Origin: Rhizobium sp. WYJ-E13
GTDB lineage: Bacteria > Pseudomonadota > Alphaproteobacteria > Rhizobiales > Rhizobiaceae
NCBI RefSeq assembly: GCF_018987265.1
Contig: NZ_CP076854.1
Location: 372,001-436,000, forward strand
DNA: 64,000 nucleotides
Reading direction: 5' to 3'
The notes under the pieces are model-generated. The model did not search any database, had not been told where the DNA came from, and saw only the letters and a list, made by a program, of their open reading frames with translations. Positions 8,789 through 17,724 of the stretch are shown piece by piece. A program made the position numbers and the translations under genes. The first letter of the stretch is position 1. Each line of letters opens with the position of its first letter.

Positions 8789-9541
8789 TCAGGTCTGCGA
8801 CGCGGCCTTCATCCTGTCGCGTGCGTCCATCGCGGTTGCGTAGCTGTTGCGAATGTAGGCCAGCAGGTCCGCCAATGCCCTTGTCGCCGTCTCGGTGTCG
8901 CGCTTGGCGACGGCCTCCATGATCTGCCGGTGAAAGCCAGCGACCTTGCGGCGCTCGCGAACCCGGAACACGATCATGTTGGTGATGGGGATGAAGGACT
9001 CGATCACCGTGTACATCATCAGCTTCAGCGGGCCATTGCAGGTGGAATCCACCAGCGCGCGATGAAAGCGCACGTCGGATGCACAGAAGTCCTCGTCACT
9101 GATCGTCTCGTCGCGCTGGATCTCGATCTCCGCCGCCATTCGCTCCAGATCGACAGCGCCGTGATTTTCGCAGGCGAGCTTGCAGCAGATCGTCTCCGTC
9201 TCAAGGCGGGCCGTAATGATCTCGTCGATATCGAAGGCGCCGATGCCGACAAGAAGGGTTGCTGCTGCGGTGATCGCCTTGGAAAGCCCTTCCGGATCCG
9301 GGCGCTTGACGAAGTTCCCGCCGAGCGGGCCGCGCCTTGAATGGATGAGGTTTTGCGCTGCCAGACGTTTCAGCGCCTCGCGCACGGTCGGCCGCGATAT
9401 GCCGAAGCTTCTCGCGAGATCCTCTTCCGTGGGAAGCCGCTCGTCGATCTTCAGGCGGCCATCCATAATCGCGGACTTTATGTTCTCCGCAACCTGCTTG
9501 GCGATGCCAGCCCTCACGACCTCATCAAATTTCAACGTCAT
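8789..9541 (-). CDS. GntR-family (FadR subfamily, FCD domain) transcriptional regulator
   Basis: Starting at MTLKFDEVVRAG (9541, with AAGGAC about 10 bases upstream), the protein has 250 residues; starts at 9577 or further upstream remain possible. The N-terminal winged helix shows ERLPTEEDLARSFGISRPTVREALKRL. The all-helical C-terminal FCD domain contains DVRFHRALVDS and FHRQIMEAVAKRD, with His and Asp residues that bind metal or organic acid ligands in this family. It is divergent from the FAD dehydrogenase gene (start 9676), so the 134-base gap probably holds the operator for both directions. Likely ligand: a hydroxy- or oxo-acid processed by the neighbouring enzymes (inference). Confidence 0.88.
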   Translation of the reverse strand: MTLKFDEVVRAGIAKQVAENIKSAIMDGRLKIDERLPTEEDLARSFGISRPTVREALKRLAAQNLIHSRRGPLGGNFVKRPDPEGLSKAITAAATLLVGIGAFDIDEIITARLETETICCKLACENHGAVDLERMAAEIEIQRDETISDEDFCASDVRFHRALVDSTCNGPLKLMMYTVIESFIPITNMIVFRVRERRKVAGFHRQIMEAVAKRDTETATRALADLLAYIRNSYATAMDARDRMKAASQT

Positions 9542-9675
9542 CGATTGTTGTCCTTGCCTCGATTTCATAGATGCCATGGTCGTTTCGAAAACGCCACTGA
9601 AAATTGAATATAGGTTTGACAAATATCGGATAGACGATAACCTGCCCTCGATCCAGACAACCAAGGGGAACGAAA

Positions 9676-11133
9676 TTGGGCGGATCGACTGGTCGGGCGG
9701 AGATCGCCCGAGATGCCTGTGCGTCTGTCGGCCGGCATGCAGAATTGCTGCGCCGTCTGAACGGGAGGATCGGTAGTAAGGCCGTTCTCGCTGGCGACGA
9801 CGTCGGCGACGGCTATCGTGGTGACGCAACCGACGAGCGCGGTGAGCGCCCGATCATTGTTTTCCGGCCCGCCGCTACGGCGGAAGTGTCGGCTATACTT
9901 GCAGAATGCAATCGTCTGGGTCAGCCCGTCGTCCTCCAAGGCGGCAGGACGGGCCTTGCTGGCGGGGCGAGGCCTCATGTCGGCGAAGTGTCGCTTTCGC
10001 TTGAGCGAATGGTGAACCTGTCGCCGGTGGATGAGAATGCCGCCACCATCATCGCAGAGGCCGGTGTTACGCTTCAGTCGGTACAGGAGGCTGCGGCAGG
10101 CTGCGGGCTGTTTTTCGGCGTCGATATCGGCGCGCGCGGCACGTCCACGGTTGGCGGTAATGTTGCCACCAATGCGGGCGGTATTCGTGTCCTGCGCTAT
10201 GGCATGTACCGGTCCCAGGTTCTGGGGCTTGAGGTTGTGCTGGCGGACGGCTCCGTGCTGACCAGCTTGAAGGGATTGCCCAAGGACAATTCGGGCTTCG
10301 ATCTCAATCAACTCTTCGTCGGAAGCGAAGGTGTGCTTGGCGTGGTCACGCGGGCCTGTTTGCGGCTGCATCCTGAGCCGCGGTCGCAAGCGAATGCCTT
10401 TTGCGGATTGCCGTCGTTAGGTGCCGCTATTGCCCTTCTAAAGCATTTGCGTTCTGCACTCGGCCCGTCGCTGTCGGCCTTCGAAGTGATTTTTCCGAGT
10501 GTTTATGAGGGGGTTCTGTCGCTGACCGGTGCTCAGCCTCCTGTTGCGGCAGGTGCCGGGATGTACGCCCTTGTGGAGATGCAGGGGCAGGACGAGGCCG
10601 GCGATCAGGAGCGTTTTTCCGAAGCGCTTATGGCTTGCTACGAAAGCGGAATCGTGACGGACGTGGCTGTTTCGGGATCGCTGCGCGAGTATCACGCAAT
10701 CTGGAAACTTCGCGAGGCTGCCAGCGACTTCATCTTCTCGATGGACCACGTCTCCGGCTTCGATGTCAGCCTGCCTTTGTCCAAGGTACAGGCCTTCCTT
10801 GATGCTTCCAGCGACGAGATCGCCGCCGCCGATCCGAATGCCGAGATCTATGTTTTCGGCCATCTCGGCGATGGCAATTTGCATTTTCTTGTCCGCACGC
10901 ATCATCGTGAGCGGATCGCCGACATAACTCTTTCTGCCGTGATCCGTGCCGATGGCGCGATTTCCGCCGAGCACGGAATTGGCCTTGAGAAGAAGAAGTG
11001 GTTGCCTCTGGCGCGAAGTGCCGCCGAGATGAATGCCATGCGCCGCCTGAAGGCCGCCTTCGATCCCAACAGTATTCTCAATCCCGGCCGGGTTTTCGAC
11101 ATGCCGGCGCCGGGCGTGCCGGAGCGTGCATAG
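9676..11133 (+). CDS. FAD-linked 2-hydroxyacid dehydrogenase (GlcD / D-2-hydroxyglutarate dehydrogenase-like)
   Basis: 485 residues beginning with TTG; AAGGGGAA at 9662-9669 is well placed and no better in-frame start exists. The VAO/PCMH-type FAD domain shows FRPAATAEVSAIL, QGGRTGLAGGARP, GTSTVGGNVATNAGG and LFVGSEGVLGVVTRACL. The C-terminal substrate domain has GHLGDGNLH and the terminal EHGIGLEKKKWLP and FDPNSILNPGRVF motifs, all typical of D-lactate, glycolate and 2-hydroxyglutarate dehydrogenases. It oxidises a D-2-hydroxyacid to a 2-oxoacid, passing electrons to quinone or electron-transfer flavoprotein. The stop codon directly abuts the start of the 2-oxoacid:ferredoxin oxidoreductase gene, suggesting the 2-oxoacid product is the next enzyme's substrate. 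Confidence 0.88.
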   Translation: MGGSTGRAEIARDACASVGRHAELLRRLNGRIGSKAVLAGDDVGDGYRGDATDERGERPIIVFRPAATAEVSAILAECNRLGQPVVLQGGRTGLAGGARPHVGEVSLSLERMVNLSPVDENAATIIAEAGVTLQSVQEAAAGCGLFFGVDIGARGTSTVGGNVATNAGGIRVLRYGMYRSQVLGLEVVLADGSVLTSLKGLPKDNSGFDLNQLFVGSEGVLGVVTRACLRLHPEPRSQANAFCGLPSLGAAIALLKHLRSALGPSLSAFEVIFPSVYEGVLSLTGAQPPVAAGAGMYALVEMQGQDEAGDQERFSEALMACYESGIVTDVAVSGSLREYHAIWKLREAASDFIFSMDHVSGFDVSLPLSKVQAFLDASSDEIAAADPNAEIYVFGHLGDGNLHFLVRTHHRERIADITLSAVIRADGAISAEHGIGLEKKKWLPLARSAAEMNAMRRLKAAFDPNSILNPGRVFDMPAPGVPERA

Positions 11134-14100
11134 ATGCAGAACCTGCCCGCCCGCGCATTGCCCAGTGAAAACGGCCCGAGCCTTGATGACCGCTATACGG
11201 TCGATCATGGAAAAATCCTCGTGTCTGGCACACAGGCGCTCGTGCGTCTTCCGATGATCCAGCGACAGCGCGATCTGGCAAGAGGCCTCAACACTGCCGG
11301 TTACGTCTCCGGTTATCGCGGTTCGCCGCTCGCAAGCTTCGACCGCGAGATGGCGCGCGCCAAGACCTATCTCGACCAGAACCATATCCGCTTTCAGCCC
11401 GGCCTCAATGAGGACATGGCGGCGACGGCTGTATGGGGAACACAGCAAACGGCGATGTTCTCCGGCGTCCGCTATGACGGTGTCTTCTCGATGTGGTACG
11501 GCAAGGGGCCGGGCGTCGATCGCACCATGGATGTGATCCGGCATGCCAATGCAGTCGGCACCAACCCGAATGGTGGCGTGCTGCTGCTCGTCGGCGACGA
11601 TCATGGCGCCGTCTCATCGACCTTGCCGCATCAGAGCGAGCACAACCTGATATCGGCCATGGTGCCCTTGCTGTCGCCCGCCGGCATCGCCGAATATATC
11701 GACTACGGTTTACTGGGATTTGCGCTTAGCCGCTATTCGGGTGCGTGGATCGGCTTCAAGTGCCAGACAGAGATTGTCGAATGCACGGCAACTGTCGATC
11801 TCGATCTGGCTCATCCCGCGATCGTCTATCCGGATGCGCAAGGCAATCTGTCGCTTCGCTGGCCAGACGGGCCGCATGCGATGGAGCGCCGGCTGGAAGA
11901 CAAGCTTTTTGCCGTCCATAGATTTGCCCGTCACAACGGGCTCGACCGCAGCATCTGGCAGGGGCAGCGCACCAAGGCGCGTCTCGGCATCGTCTCGACC
12001 GGCAAGTCCTGGCTCGATCTGATGGGCGCGCTTTCGCGCCTCGGCATAGACGAGCGGCGTGCAGGCGAGCTGGGCATCCGGCTCTACAAGGTGGGCCTTG
12101 TCTGGCCAATCGAGCCGGAGGGGATCGCACGGTTTGCCGCCGACGTCGAAACGCTGCTGGTCATCGAAGAAAAGCGTCCGGTCATGGAAGACCAGATCAA
12201 AGCTCTGCTCTTCAACATGCCATCCTATGACAGGCCGAGAGTGTTCGGCAAACTCGGGCCGGCGGGCACGCCGCTTCTGTCCGCCGTCGGCGAGATCGAT
12301 GCGGTGGCCGTCGGGAGGGCCATCCTTGCGGTGCTCGGGCCGCAGGCCGATGATCTCGATAGCCGGTCGCGGGAGATGGAGGCAATTGCTGCAGCCAGCG
12401 TGACGGAAAGTCCGGCACTCAGGCGCGATCCGTATTTCTGCTCCGGCTGTCCGCACAGTGTCTCGACCAGACTGCCCGAAGGAAGCCGTGCCTCGACCGG
12501 TATCGGATGCCACATGATGGTCATCGGGCTTGAGGATCGGAACACCTCGACCTTTACCCAGATGGGAGGTGAGGGCGGTGCATGGATCGGGCTTTCTCAG
12601 TTCACCGATGAAAAGCATATCTTCGTCAATATGGGCGACGGCACCTATTTTCATTCGGGCCTGCTTGCGATCCGTGCAGCGATCGCCGCGAAGGTCAACG
12701 CCACTTACAAGATCCTCTATAACGATGCCGTCGCCATGACCGGCGGTCAAAAGCACGACGGTGAGGTCTCTGTTCCCGGTATCGTCGGCCAGATGCTGGC
12801 CGAAGGGGCTGCAAGAGTGGCCGTCGTCGCCGAGCGGCCGGAGGTCTGGCAGGGCCGCCTGCCACGCAATGTCACGGTCAACCATCGCGACGAACTCGAT
12901 CAGGTGCAGCGTGAACTGCGCGAGATCAACGGGGTGACGGTGCTGGTCTACGATCAGGTCTGTGCGGCAGAGAAGCGCCGGCGTCGCAAGCGCGGGGCGC
13001 TGGCGGTCTCGGACAAGCGAGCCTTCATCAACGAACTGGTCTGCGAAGGATGCGGCGATTGCTCGGCCGTTTCCAACTGCATCTCGATCGAGCCGCAGGA
13101 AACGGAGTTTGGCCGTAAGCGCAAGATCAACCAGTCGAGTTGCAATACCGACCTTTCCTGCATCAAGGGCTTCTGTCCGAGCTTCGTGACAGTGGAGGGC
13201 GGAAAGATCAGAAAGCCGGCTGCGAAAGCTCAGCAAGCGACATTCGATGATATGCCGCTACCTGTTCTGACGGATATCGGAGTGCAGCCGTATAACATGC
13301 TGTTGGCCGGTATCGGCGGGACGGGGGTGATTACCGTCAGCGCTGTCCTCTCCATGGCGGCGCATCTCGATGGCCTTTTTGTGCAGACGCTGGATCAGAC
13401 GGGGCTTGCGCAGAAGAACGGGGCTGTCATTTCGCATCTTCGCGTGGCACGGATGGCTGGTGCTTTGTCGTCGGTCCGGATCGGCGTTGGCGAAAGCGAT
13501 CTGGTGCTCGGCTTCGACATCGTGGTGTCGGCCGGTCGCAATGCGCTATCGACCTTTGGCGCTGGCCGCACGCGCGCCGTTCTCGACAATCACTTCGCGC
13601 CGACGGCGTCTTTCGTCCAGAACACGGCGATCGATTTCCAGCAGGAAGCGACGCTGAAAACACTGCGCCGCGCAGCCGGCGAGGATGCTGTTCACCTCGT
13701 CTCGGCGACCAAGCTTGGCGCGGCGCTGATGGGCGATGCAATTGCAGCCAACATGTTCCTGCTTGGTCATGCATGGCAGCGCGGCCTGGTGCCGATCAGC
13801 CTTGCCTCCATCGATCAGGCGATTGCCCTCAATGGAACCGGCGTTGCGATGAACCGTGCCGCCTTCGGCTGGGGCCGTCGCTCGGCGGTTTCCCCCGATA
13901 TCGTCGCCAGCGCCGCGGGAACTGATCCAGCCGAGGTCAAGCCCGTCGAGACACTCGACACGATCGTTAAGAGCCGGGAGGCCTTTCTCGCCGCGTATCA
14001 GAGCGCCGCCTATGCGCGCCGGTACCGGGCACTGGTCGATGCTGCACGGCAGGTCGAAAACAGGCTCATGGCCGGCGAGGAGCTTGCAATGGCCGTCGCC

Positions 14101-14640
14101 AAAAACGCCTTCAGGCTGATGGCCTACAAGGACGAATACGAGGTGGCGCGTCTGCACCGCGACCGGAGCTTCAAGGCTGCGATCGAAGCGCAGTTCGAAG
14201 GCGACTTCAGCATCAAGCATCATCTGGCGCCACCAATCCTGTCACGGCGGATCGACAAACGCACCGGAAACCCGGCGAAGATCGCCATCCCCCAGAAAGT
14301 GATCGGCCCGGCCTTTGCGCTTCTGGAAAAGCTGCGCTTCCTGCGCGGCACGGCGCTCGATCCTTTCGGCTATACCGAAGAGCGCCGGATGGAGCGGCGC
14401 CTGATCGCTGACTATGAGGCGATGATCGAGGATCTCACGAGACAGCTTTCCGTCGAAACGCACGGCCATGCCGTAGCACTTGCCCGGCTGCCGGAAGAGA
14501 TCAAGGGGTTCGGCCCCGTCAAGATGGCGTCGATCGGGCGCTTCGAAAAGAAGATGGCTGCCTTGCTTGCAGCGCCGGCCAATGACGAGAAACGAACAAC
14601 GACGCCGGATCAGGACGCGGCTAAGAGGAAAAGCATATGA
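11134..14640 (+). CDS. Fused indolepyruvate:ferredoxin oxidoreductase (alpha-beta fusion)
   Basis: 1168 residues, the length of single-chain proteobacterial indolepyruvate oxidoreductases. The N-terminal pyrimidine domain has SGYRGSPL and WYGKGPGVDRTMD. The TPP domain carries FCSGCPHSVSTRLPEGS and VNMGDGTYFHSGL. A ferredoxin-like insert has CEGCGDCSAVSNC and CNTDLSCIKGFCPSF for iron-sulfur clusters. The gamma-type domain shows LLAGIGGTGVITVSAVLSM and QTLDQTGLAQKNGAV. The reaction is oxidative decarboxylation of aryl-2-oxoacids (indolepyruvate, phenylpyruvate) to the aryl-acetyl-CoA or acid with electrons to ferredoxin. Neighbours imply a route from a D-2-hydroxyacid through a 2-oxoacid to an acyl-CoA; substrate range is not certain. 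Confidence 0.92.
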   Translation: MQNLPARALPSENGPSLDDRYTVDHGKILVSGTQALVRLPMIQRQRDLARGLNTAGYVSGYRGSPLASFDREMARAKTYLDQNHIRFQPGLNEDMAATAVWGTQQTAMFSGVRYDGVFSMWYGKGPGVDRTMDVIRHANAVGTNPNGGVLLLVGDDHGAVSSTLPHQSEHNLISAMVPLLSPAGIAEYIDYGLLGFALSRYSGAWIGFKCQTEIVECTATVDLDLAHPAIVYPDAQGNLSLRWPDGPHAMERRLEDKLFAVHRFARHNGLDRSIWQGQRTKARLGIVSTGKSWLDLMGALSRLGIDERRAGELGIRLYKVGLVWPIEPEGIARFAADVETLLVIEEKRPVMEDQIKALLFNMPSYDRPRVFGKLGPAGTPLLSAVGEIDAVAVGRAILAVLGPQADDLDSRSREMEAIAAASVTESPALRRDPYFCSGCPHSVSTRLPEGSRASTGIGCHMMVIGLEDRNTSTFTQMGGEGGAWIGLSQFTDEKHIFVNMGDGTYFHSGLLAIRAAIAAKVNATYKILYNDAVAMTGGQKHDGEVSVPGIVGQMLAEGAARVAVVAERPEVWQGRLPRNVTVNHRDELDQVQRELREINGVTVLVYDQVCAAEKRRRRKRGALAVSDKRAFINELVCEGCGDCSAVSNCISIEPQETEFGRKRKINQSSCNTDLSCIKGFCPSFVTVEGGKIRKPAAKAQQATFDDMPLPVLTDIGVQPYNMLLAGIGGTGVITVSAVLSMAAHLDGLFVQTLDQTGLAQKNGAVISHLRVARMAGALSSVRIGVGESDLVLGFDIVVSAGRNALSTFGAGRTRAVLDNHFAPTASFVQNTAIDFQQEATLKTLRRAAGEDAVHLVSATKLGAALMGDAIAANMFLLGHAWQRGLVPISLASIDQAIALNGTGVAMNRAAFGWGRRSAVSPDIVASAAGTDPAEVKPVETLDTIVKSREAFLAAYQSAAYARRYRALVDAARQVENRLMAGEELAMAVAKNAFRLMAYKDEYEVARLHRDRSFKAAIEAQFEGDFSIKHHLAPPILSRRIDKRTGNPAKIAIPQKVIGPAFALLEKLRFLRGTALDPFGYTEERRMERRLIADYEAMIEDLTRQLSVETHGHAVALARLPEEIKGFGPVKMASIGRFEKKMAALLAAPANDEKRTTTPDQDAAKRKSI

Positions 14641-15458
14641 GCACTTCCGAGACCTTCGAGACGATCCTTTACGAGAAGGACGGCCAGGATAAATTCGCGA
14701 CGATCACCATCAATCGTCCGGAAAAGCTCAATGCGATGAACAAGACGACGGTGCGCGAAATCGACCGCGCCGTCGCCATGGCTGTCGCCGACAAGGAGGT
14801 CAACGCGCTCATCATCACGGGGGCGGGCCGCGCATTCTCGTCCGGCTATGATCTTCAGGGTGCCGATTACGATGTCGATATCGAGGACTGGCATGCGGAC
14901 ATGTCGGAGAACGCCCAGGCGCTCCTCAACATCTGGAAGGCACCGATCCCGATCATCGCTTCCGTGAACGGTTATGCGCTTGCGGGTGCGCTTGAGCTGA
15001 TGATGGCCTGCGATCTGGCCATTGCCGGCGACAATGCGAAGTTTGGTGAGCCGGAGGTGCGGCACAATTCCGGCCCGCCGGCACTGTTCATGCCCTGGCT
15101 CTTGGCCACCCGTGACGTGCGCTGGCTGATGTATACAGGTGATGTGGTCGATGCCGAGGAAGCCTTGCGCATGCACCTCATCAACAAGATCGTGCCCGCG
15201 CATCAACTGAGGGAAAAGACTGAGAACCTGGCACGCAAGCTGGCCCGCATGCCCGTGCCGGCAATCAAGTTCGCCAAGTCCTCCATCAACAACCAGCAGA
15301 TGGCCGCTGGCCTGATGACATCCTTCGAATTCAACGTCCACGCCATCGCCGCCCTGCATGTCAGTCGCGACGGGCAGGCGTGGATGCGCAATCTGCAGAA
15401 GATGTCGCTGAAGGAATATCTCGAGTTCCGCGATGCCCCGTTCAAGGGGCTAGACTGA
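14637..15458 (+). CDS. Enoyl-CoA hydratase/isomerase (crotonase family)
   Basis: 273 residues, start ATG overlapping the previous stop (ATGA). Crotonase hallmarks: INRPEKLNAMNKTT, the oxyanion-hole segment GAGRAFSSGYDLQG, GYALAGALELMMACDLAI (the usual GGG is AGA) and GEPEVRHNSG. Glu residues in both catalytic positions (the ELMM and PEV segments) are present, consistent with hydratase activity. The C-terminal half is longer and more divergent than housekeeping PaaF/FadB-type enzymes. Co-translation with the oxidoreductase suggests it acts on a CoA thioester of the same pathway. Exact substrate unknown. Confidence 0.88.
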   Translation: MSTSETFETILYEKDGQDKFATITINRPEKLNAMNKTTVREIDRAVAMAVADKEVNALIITGAGRAFSSGYDLQGADYDVDIEDWHADMSENAQALLNIWKAPIPIIASVNGYALAGALELMMACDLAIAGDNAKFGEPEVRHNSGPPALFMPWLLATRDVRWLMYTGDVVDAEEALRMHLINKIVPAHQLREKTENLARKLARMPVPAIKFAKSSINNQQMAAGLMTSFEFNVHAIAALHVSRDGQAWMRNLQKMSLKEYLEFRDAPFKGLD

Positions 15459-15534
15459 CCCCGTTTTACGATATCGGCCCGGCGGCACTCATTCAGTACT
15501 ACCGCCACTGCCGATCAAGGAAGGAGGCTCCAGG

Positions 15535-16500
15535 ATGCAGACGACCACAGCGCCGGATGAGGTGCAGGACAGCATACCGGTCATCGATATCGCACCATTC
15601 GTCGCAGGCGCGGAAGCGGGCGGGAAGGTCGTCACTGCCATCGAGGATGCCTGCCGCCGAACCGGCTTCTTCCTCGTTACGGGGCACGGCGTCAGCCCTG
15701 AAGTGACAACCCGTCTCTATAACCTCGCTCGCGATTTCTTCGATGAGCCGCAGGAGTGGAAGATCGGGCAGGGAAGGGGGACCTCGATAGAGGGTGGTGT
15801 TGCCTTCTCGCCGCTCGCCGACGAGGCGCTTGCAGCGACGCTCGGCATCAAGACCCCGGGCGATTACAAGGAAAGCCTGAACTTTGGCCCGCGCCTGCCC
15901 GGCGATCTATGGCCAACCAGGCCGGAAGGGCTGGAACAGGCCTTTGCCGACTACTTCACAGAGATGGAAAAGCTTGCAGGCCATTTACGCCGGGCATTCT
16001 GCGAAGCGATAGGCCTCGCCCCGGACTATTTCGAGCCGGCGTTTGAAAACCACCTCTCGGCGCTACGGGTGATCAATTATCCGGAGCAGAAGGAGAGCCC
16101 GCTTCCCGGGCAACTCCGCGCCGGCGTTCACACCGATTACGGCTTCATGACTATCCTGCGTTCGGAAGCTTCTCCGGGCGGACTGCAGGTGAAAAACCGG
16201 GCCGGTGACTGGCTGGATGCGCCGAATGTCGAGAGCGCCTACGTCATCAATATCGGCGATGCCTTCATGCGCTGGTCCAACGATGAATGGCTGTCCACGC
16301 CGCACAGGGTCGCCAATCCGCCTGGTGCTTTCAAGGGGACGACGCGTCGCCAGTCCATCCCGTTCTTCCTCAACCCGTCCAGGGACACCGTGATTGAATG
16401 CCTCGCGCCTTTTGCAGCAAAGAGCGCCGCCAAATACGAGCCGATCACCTACGGAGACTACATTTTACTGAAGACCAGCCAGGCCTTCGGCAAAACCTGA
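15535..16500 (+). CDS. 2-oxoglutarate/Fe(II)-dependent oxygenase (isopenicillin N synthase-like)
   Basis: 321 residues starting after AAGGAGG (15518-15526 region). The N-terminus VIDIAPFVAGAEAGGK and TGFFLVTGHGVSPEV matches the DIOX_N region of IPNS-like oxygenases. The jelly-roll core has the metal triad HTD (GVHTDYGFMTIL) and a distal His (TPHRVANPP), plus RQSIPFF whose Arg-x-Ser binds 2-oxoglutarate. These enzymes hydroxylate or oxidatively cleave small organic molecules. It lies between the enoyl-CoA hydratase and a polyamine-type ABC operon in the same direction, so it may act on the imported compound. Substrate not predictable from sequence. Confidence 0.88.
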   Translation: MQTTTAPDEVQDSIPVIDIAPFVAGAEAGGKVVTAIEDACRRTGFFLVTGHGVSPEVTTRLYNLARDFFDEPQEWKIGQGRGTSIEGGVAFSPLADEALAATLGIKTPGDYKESLNFGPRLPGDLWPTRPEGLEQAFADYFTEMEKLAGHLRRAFCEAIGLAPDYFEPAFENHLSALRVINYPEQKESPLPGQLRAGVHTDYGFMTILRSEASPGGLQVKNRAGDWLDAPNVESAYVINIGDAFMRWSNDEWLSTPHRVANPPGAFKGTTRRQSIPFFLNPSRDTVIECLAPFAAKSAAKYEPITYGDYILLKTSQAFGKT

Positions 16501-16568
16501 CGGCAAGAAGCGGAATACCGCCTGCCCGCAATGCATGATCAAGTCAGAACCAGTTTGAGGGAACGTCA

Positions 16569-17606
16569 ATGATGAAGATGAACAGGCGGCAGGTTCTTGC
16601 CGGAATGGGTGGAGTAACAGCGGCGGCCATGGTTGGCCTGCCGACATGGGCGCAATCCAAGACACTTGTCGTGCCGACGCTCGGCGGCGCATGGGAACAG
16701 TTCTGGCGCCAGACGCTGGCACCGGCCTTCACTGAAAAGAGCGGCGCGCAGGTGACGCTGGATGCGGGCAACGGGCGTGTCTGGAGCGCCAACCTGCGGG
16801 CGGCAGGGCCGCAGAAGCCGCCATATTCGATCCTGATGACCAATGAGGCGTTCGCATCGAGCCTGCGCAAGGAAGGCTTCTTCGAAAAGCTTGATCTGGC
16901 GAAATTGCCAAACTATGCCGACCTCTATCCGCTTGCCAAGAAGACCGACGGCTGGGGTGCCGTGGCCATGGTATCGCCGATCGGCCTCGCCTATCGCACG
17001 GACATGGTCCAGACGCCGCCGAAAGGCTGGAAGGACCTCTGGGACAACCCGGAGTTCAAGGGGCGCATCGGCCTCTACAATTTTGCCAATACGGCCGGCA
17101 AGATGGAACTGATGCTGGCATCCAAGATCTTCGGCAAGGATCAATATGATGTAGATGCCGGCTTCAAGGCGCTGGAAAAGCTTGGCCCAGTCATCCAGGC
17201 CGATTTCAACCTTTCCACCGGCATCGCATCCGGCGAATTCGTCGTCGCTCCCTTCGATTTCGGCGAGGTGGCGCGTCTGCGCAGCCAGGGCCTTCCGATT
17301 GACGTCATCGTGCCGGAAGAGGGGCTTCTGATGTTCGATCAGACCCTCAACATTCTTGCAAACGGCCCCGAGAAGGATCTGGCCTACCAATATGCCAACT
17401 TCCTTCTGTCCCCTGAAGGCCAGTTGCCGCTGATGAAGCAGTTCTTCGTCTCGCCAACCAATGCCAAGGTTGTCGTCCCTGACGATCTGAAGAAGGACGT
17501 GCCGATTTCCGGCGAAGTGATGGAGAAGATCCTCACCTGGGACTGGGACTTCATGAACGAGAAGCAGGCAGGCTTTGCCGAGACCTGGGCCAAGATCATG
17601 AAATGA
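16569..17606 (+). CDS. PotD-like periplasmic substrate-binding protein
   Basis: 345 residues. The N-terminus MKMNRRQVLAGMGG followed by a hydrophobic run and TWAQS looks like a signal peptide with a twin-arginine-like start, cleaved near residue 30. The mature part begins TLVVPTLGGAWEQFWRQ and contains PPYSILMTNEAF, GWKDLWDNPEFKGRIGLY and AYQYANFLLSPEGQ-type elements of type-2 binding proteins of the spermidine/putrescine and Fe families. It is the first gene of the ABC operon and is separated from the ATPase by a strong stem-loop. The ligand is unknown; context suggests a compound degraded by the upstream oxygenase and CoA enzymes. Confidence 0.88.
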   Translation: MMKMNRRQVLAGMGGVTAAAMVGLPTWAQSKTLVVPTLGGAWEQFWRQTLAPAFTEKSGAQVTLDAGNGRVWSANLRAAGPQKPPYSILMTNEAFASSLRKEGFFEKLDLAKLPNYADLYPLAKKTDGWGAVAMVSPIGLAYRTDMVQTPPKGWKDLWDNPEFKGRIGLYNFANTAGKMELMLASKIFGKDQYDVDAGFKALEKLGPVIQADFNLSTGIASGEFVVAPFDFGEVARLRSQGLPIDVIVPEEGLLMFDQTLNILANGPEKDLAYQYANFLLSPEGQLPLMKQFFVSPTNAKVVVPDDLKKDVPISGEVMEKILTWDWDFMNEKQAGFAETWAKIMK

Positions 17607-17635
17607 TCGGTGCCTTCTCTATGAGGCAGCAACAA

Positions 17636-17662
17636 CCGGATCGCCTTGCTGGGGCGATCCGG
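17636..17662 (+). promoter_or_regulatory. Perfect 10-bp stem-loop after the binding-protein gene
   Basis: CCGGATCGCC (17636-17645) pairs with GGCGATCCGG (17653-17662) around the loop TTGCTGG. It lies between the PotD-like gene and the ATPase gene of one operon. No long T-run follows. A structure here could stabilise the 3' end of the binding-protein message or partly stop transcription. Confidence 0.7.
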
Positions 17663-17724
17663 CATTCTCCCCTGACGCAGTGAGATTTGCGGGTACGCCG
17701 CACAGACAATCTGGAAGATCGATC

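Noticed and set aside
11710..13236. 508-residue minus-strand frame
   Set aside because: It is antisense to the indolepyruvate oxidoreductase, whose cofactor motifs are unambiguous.
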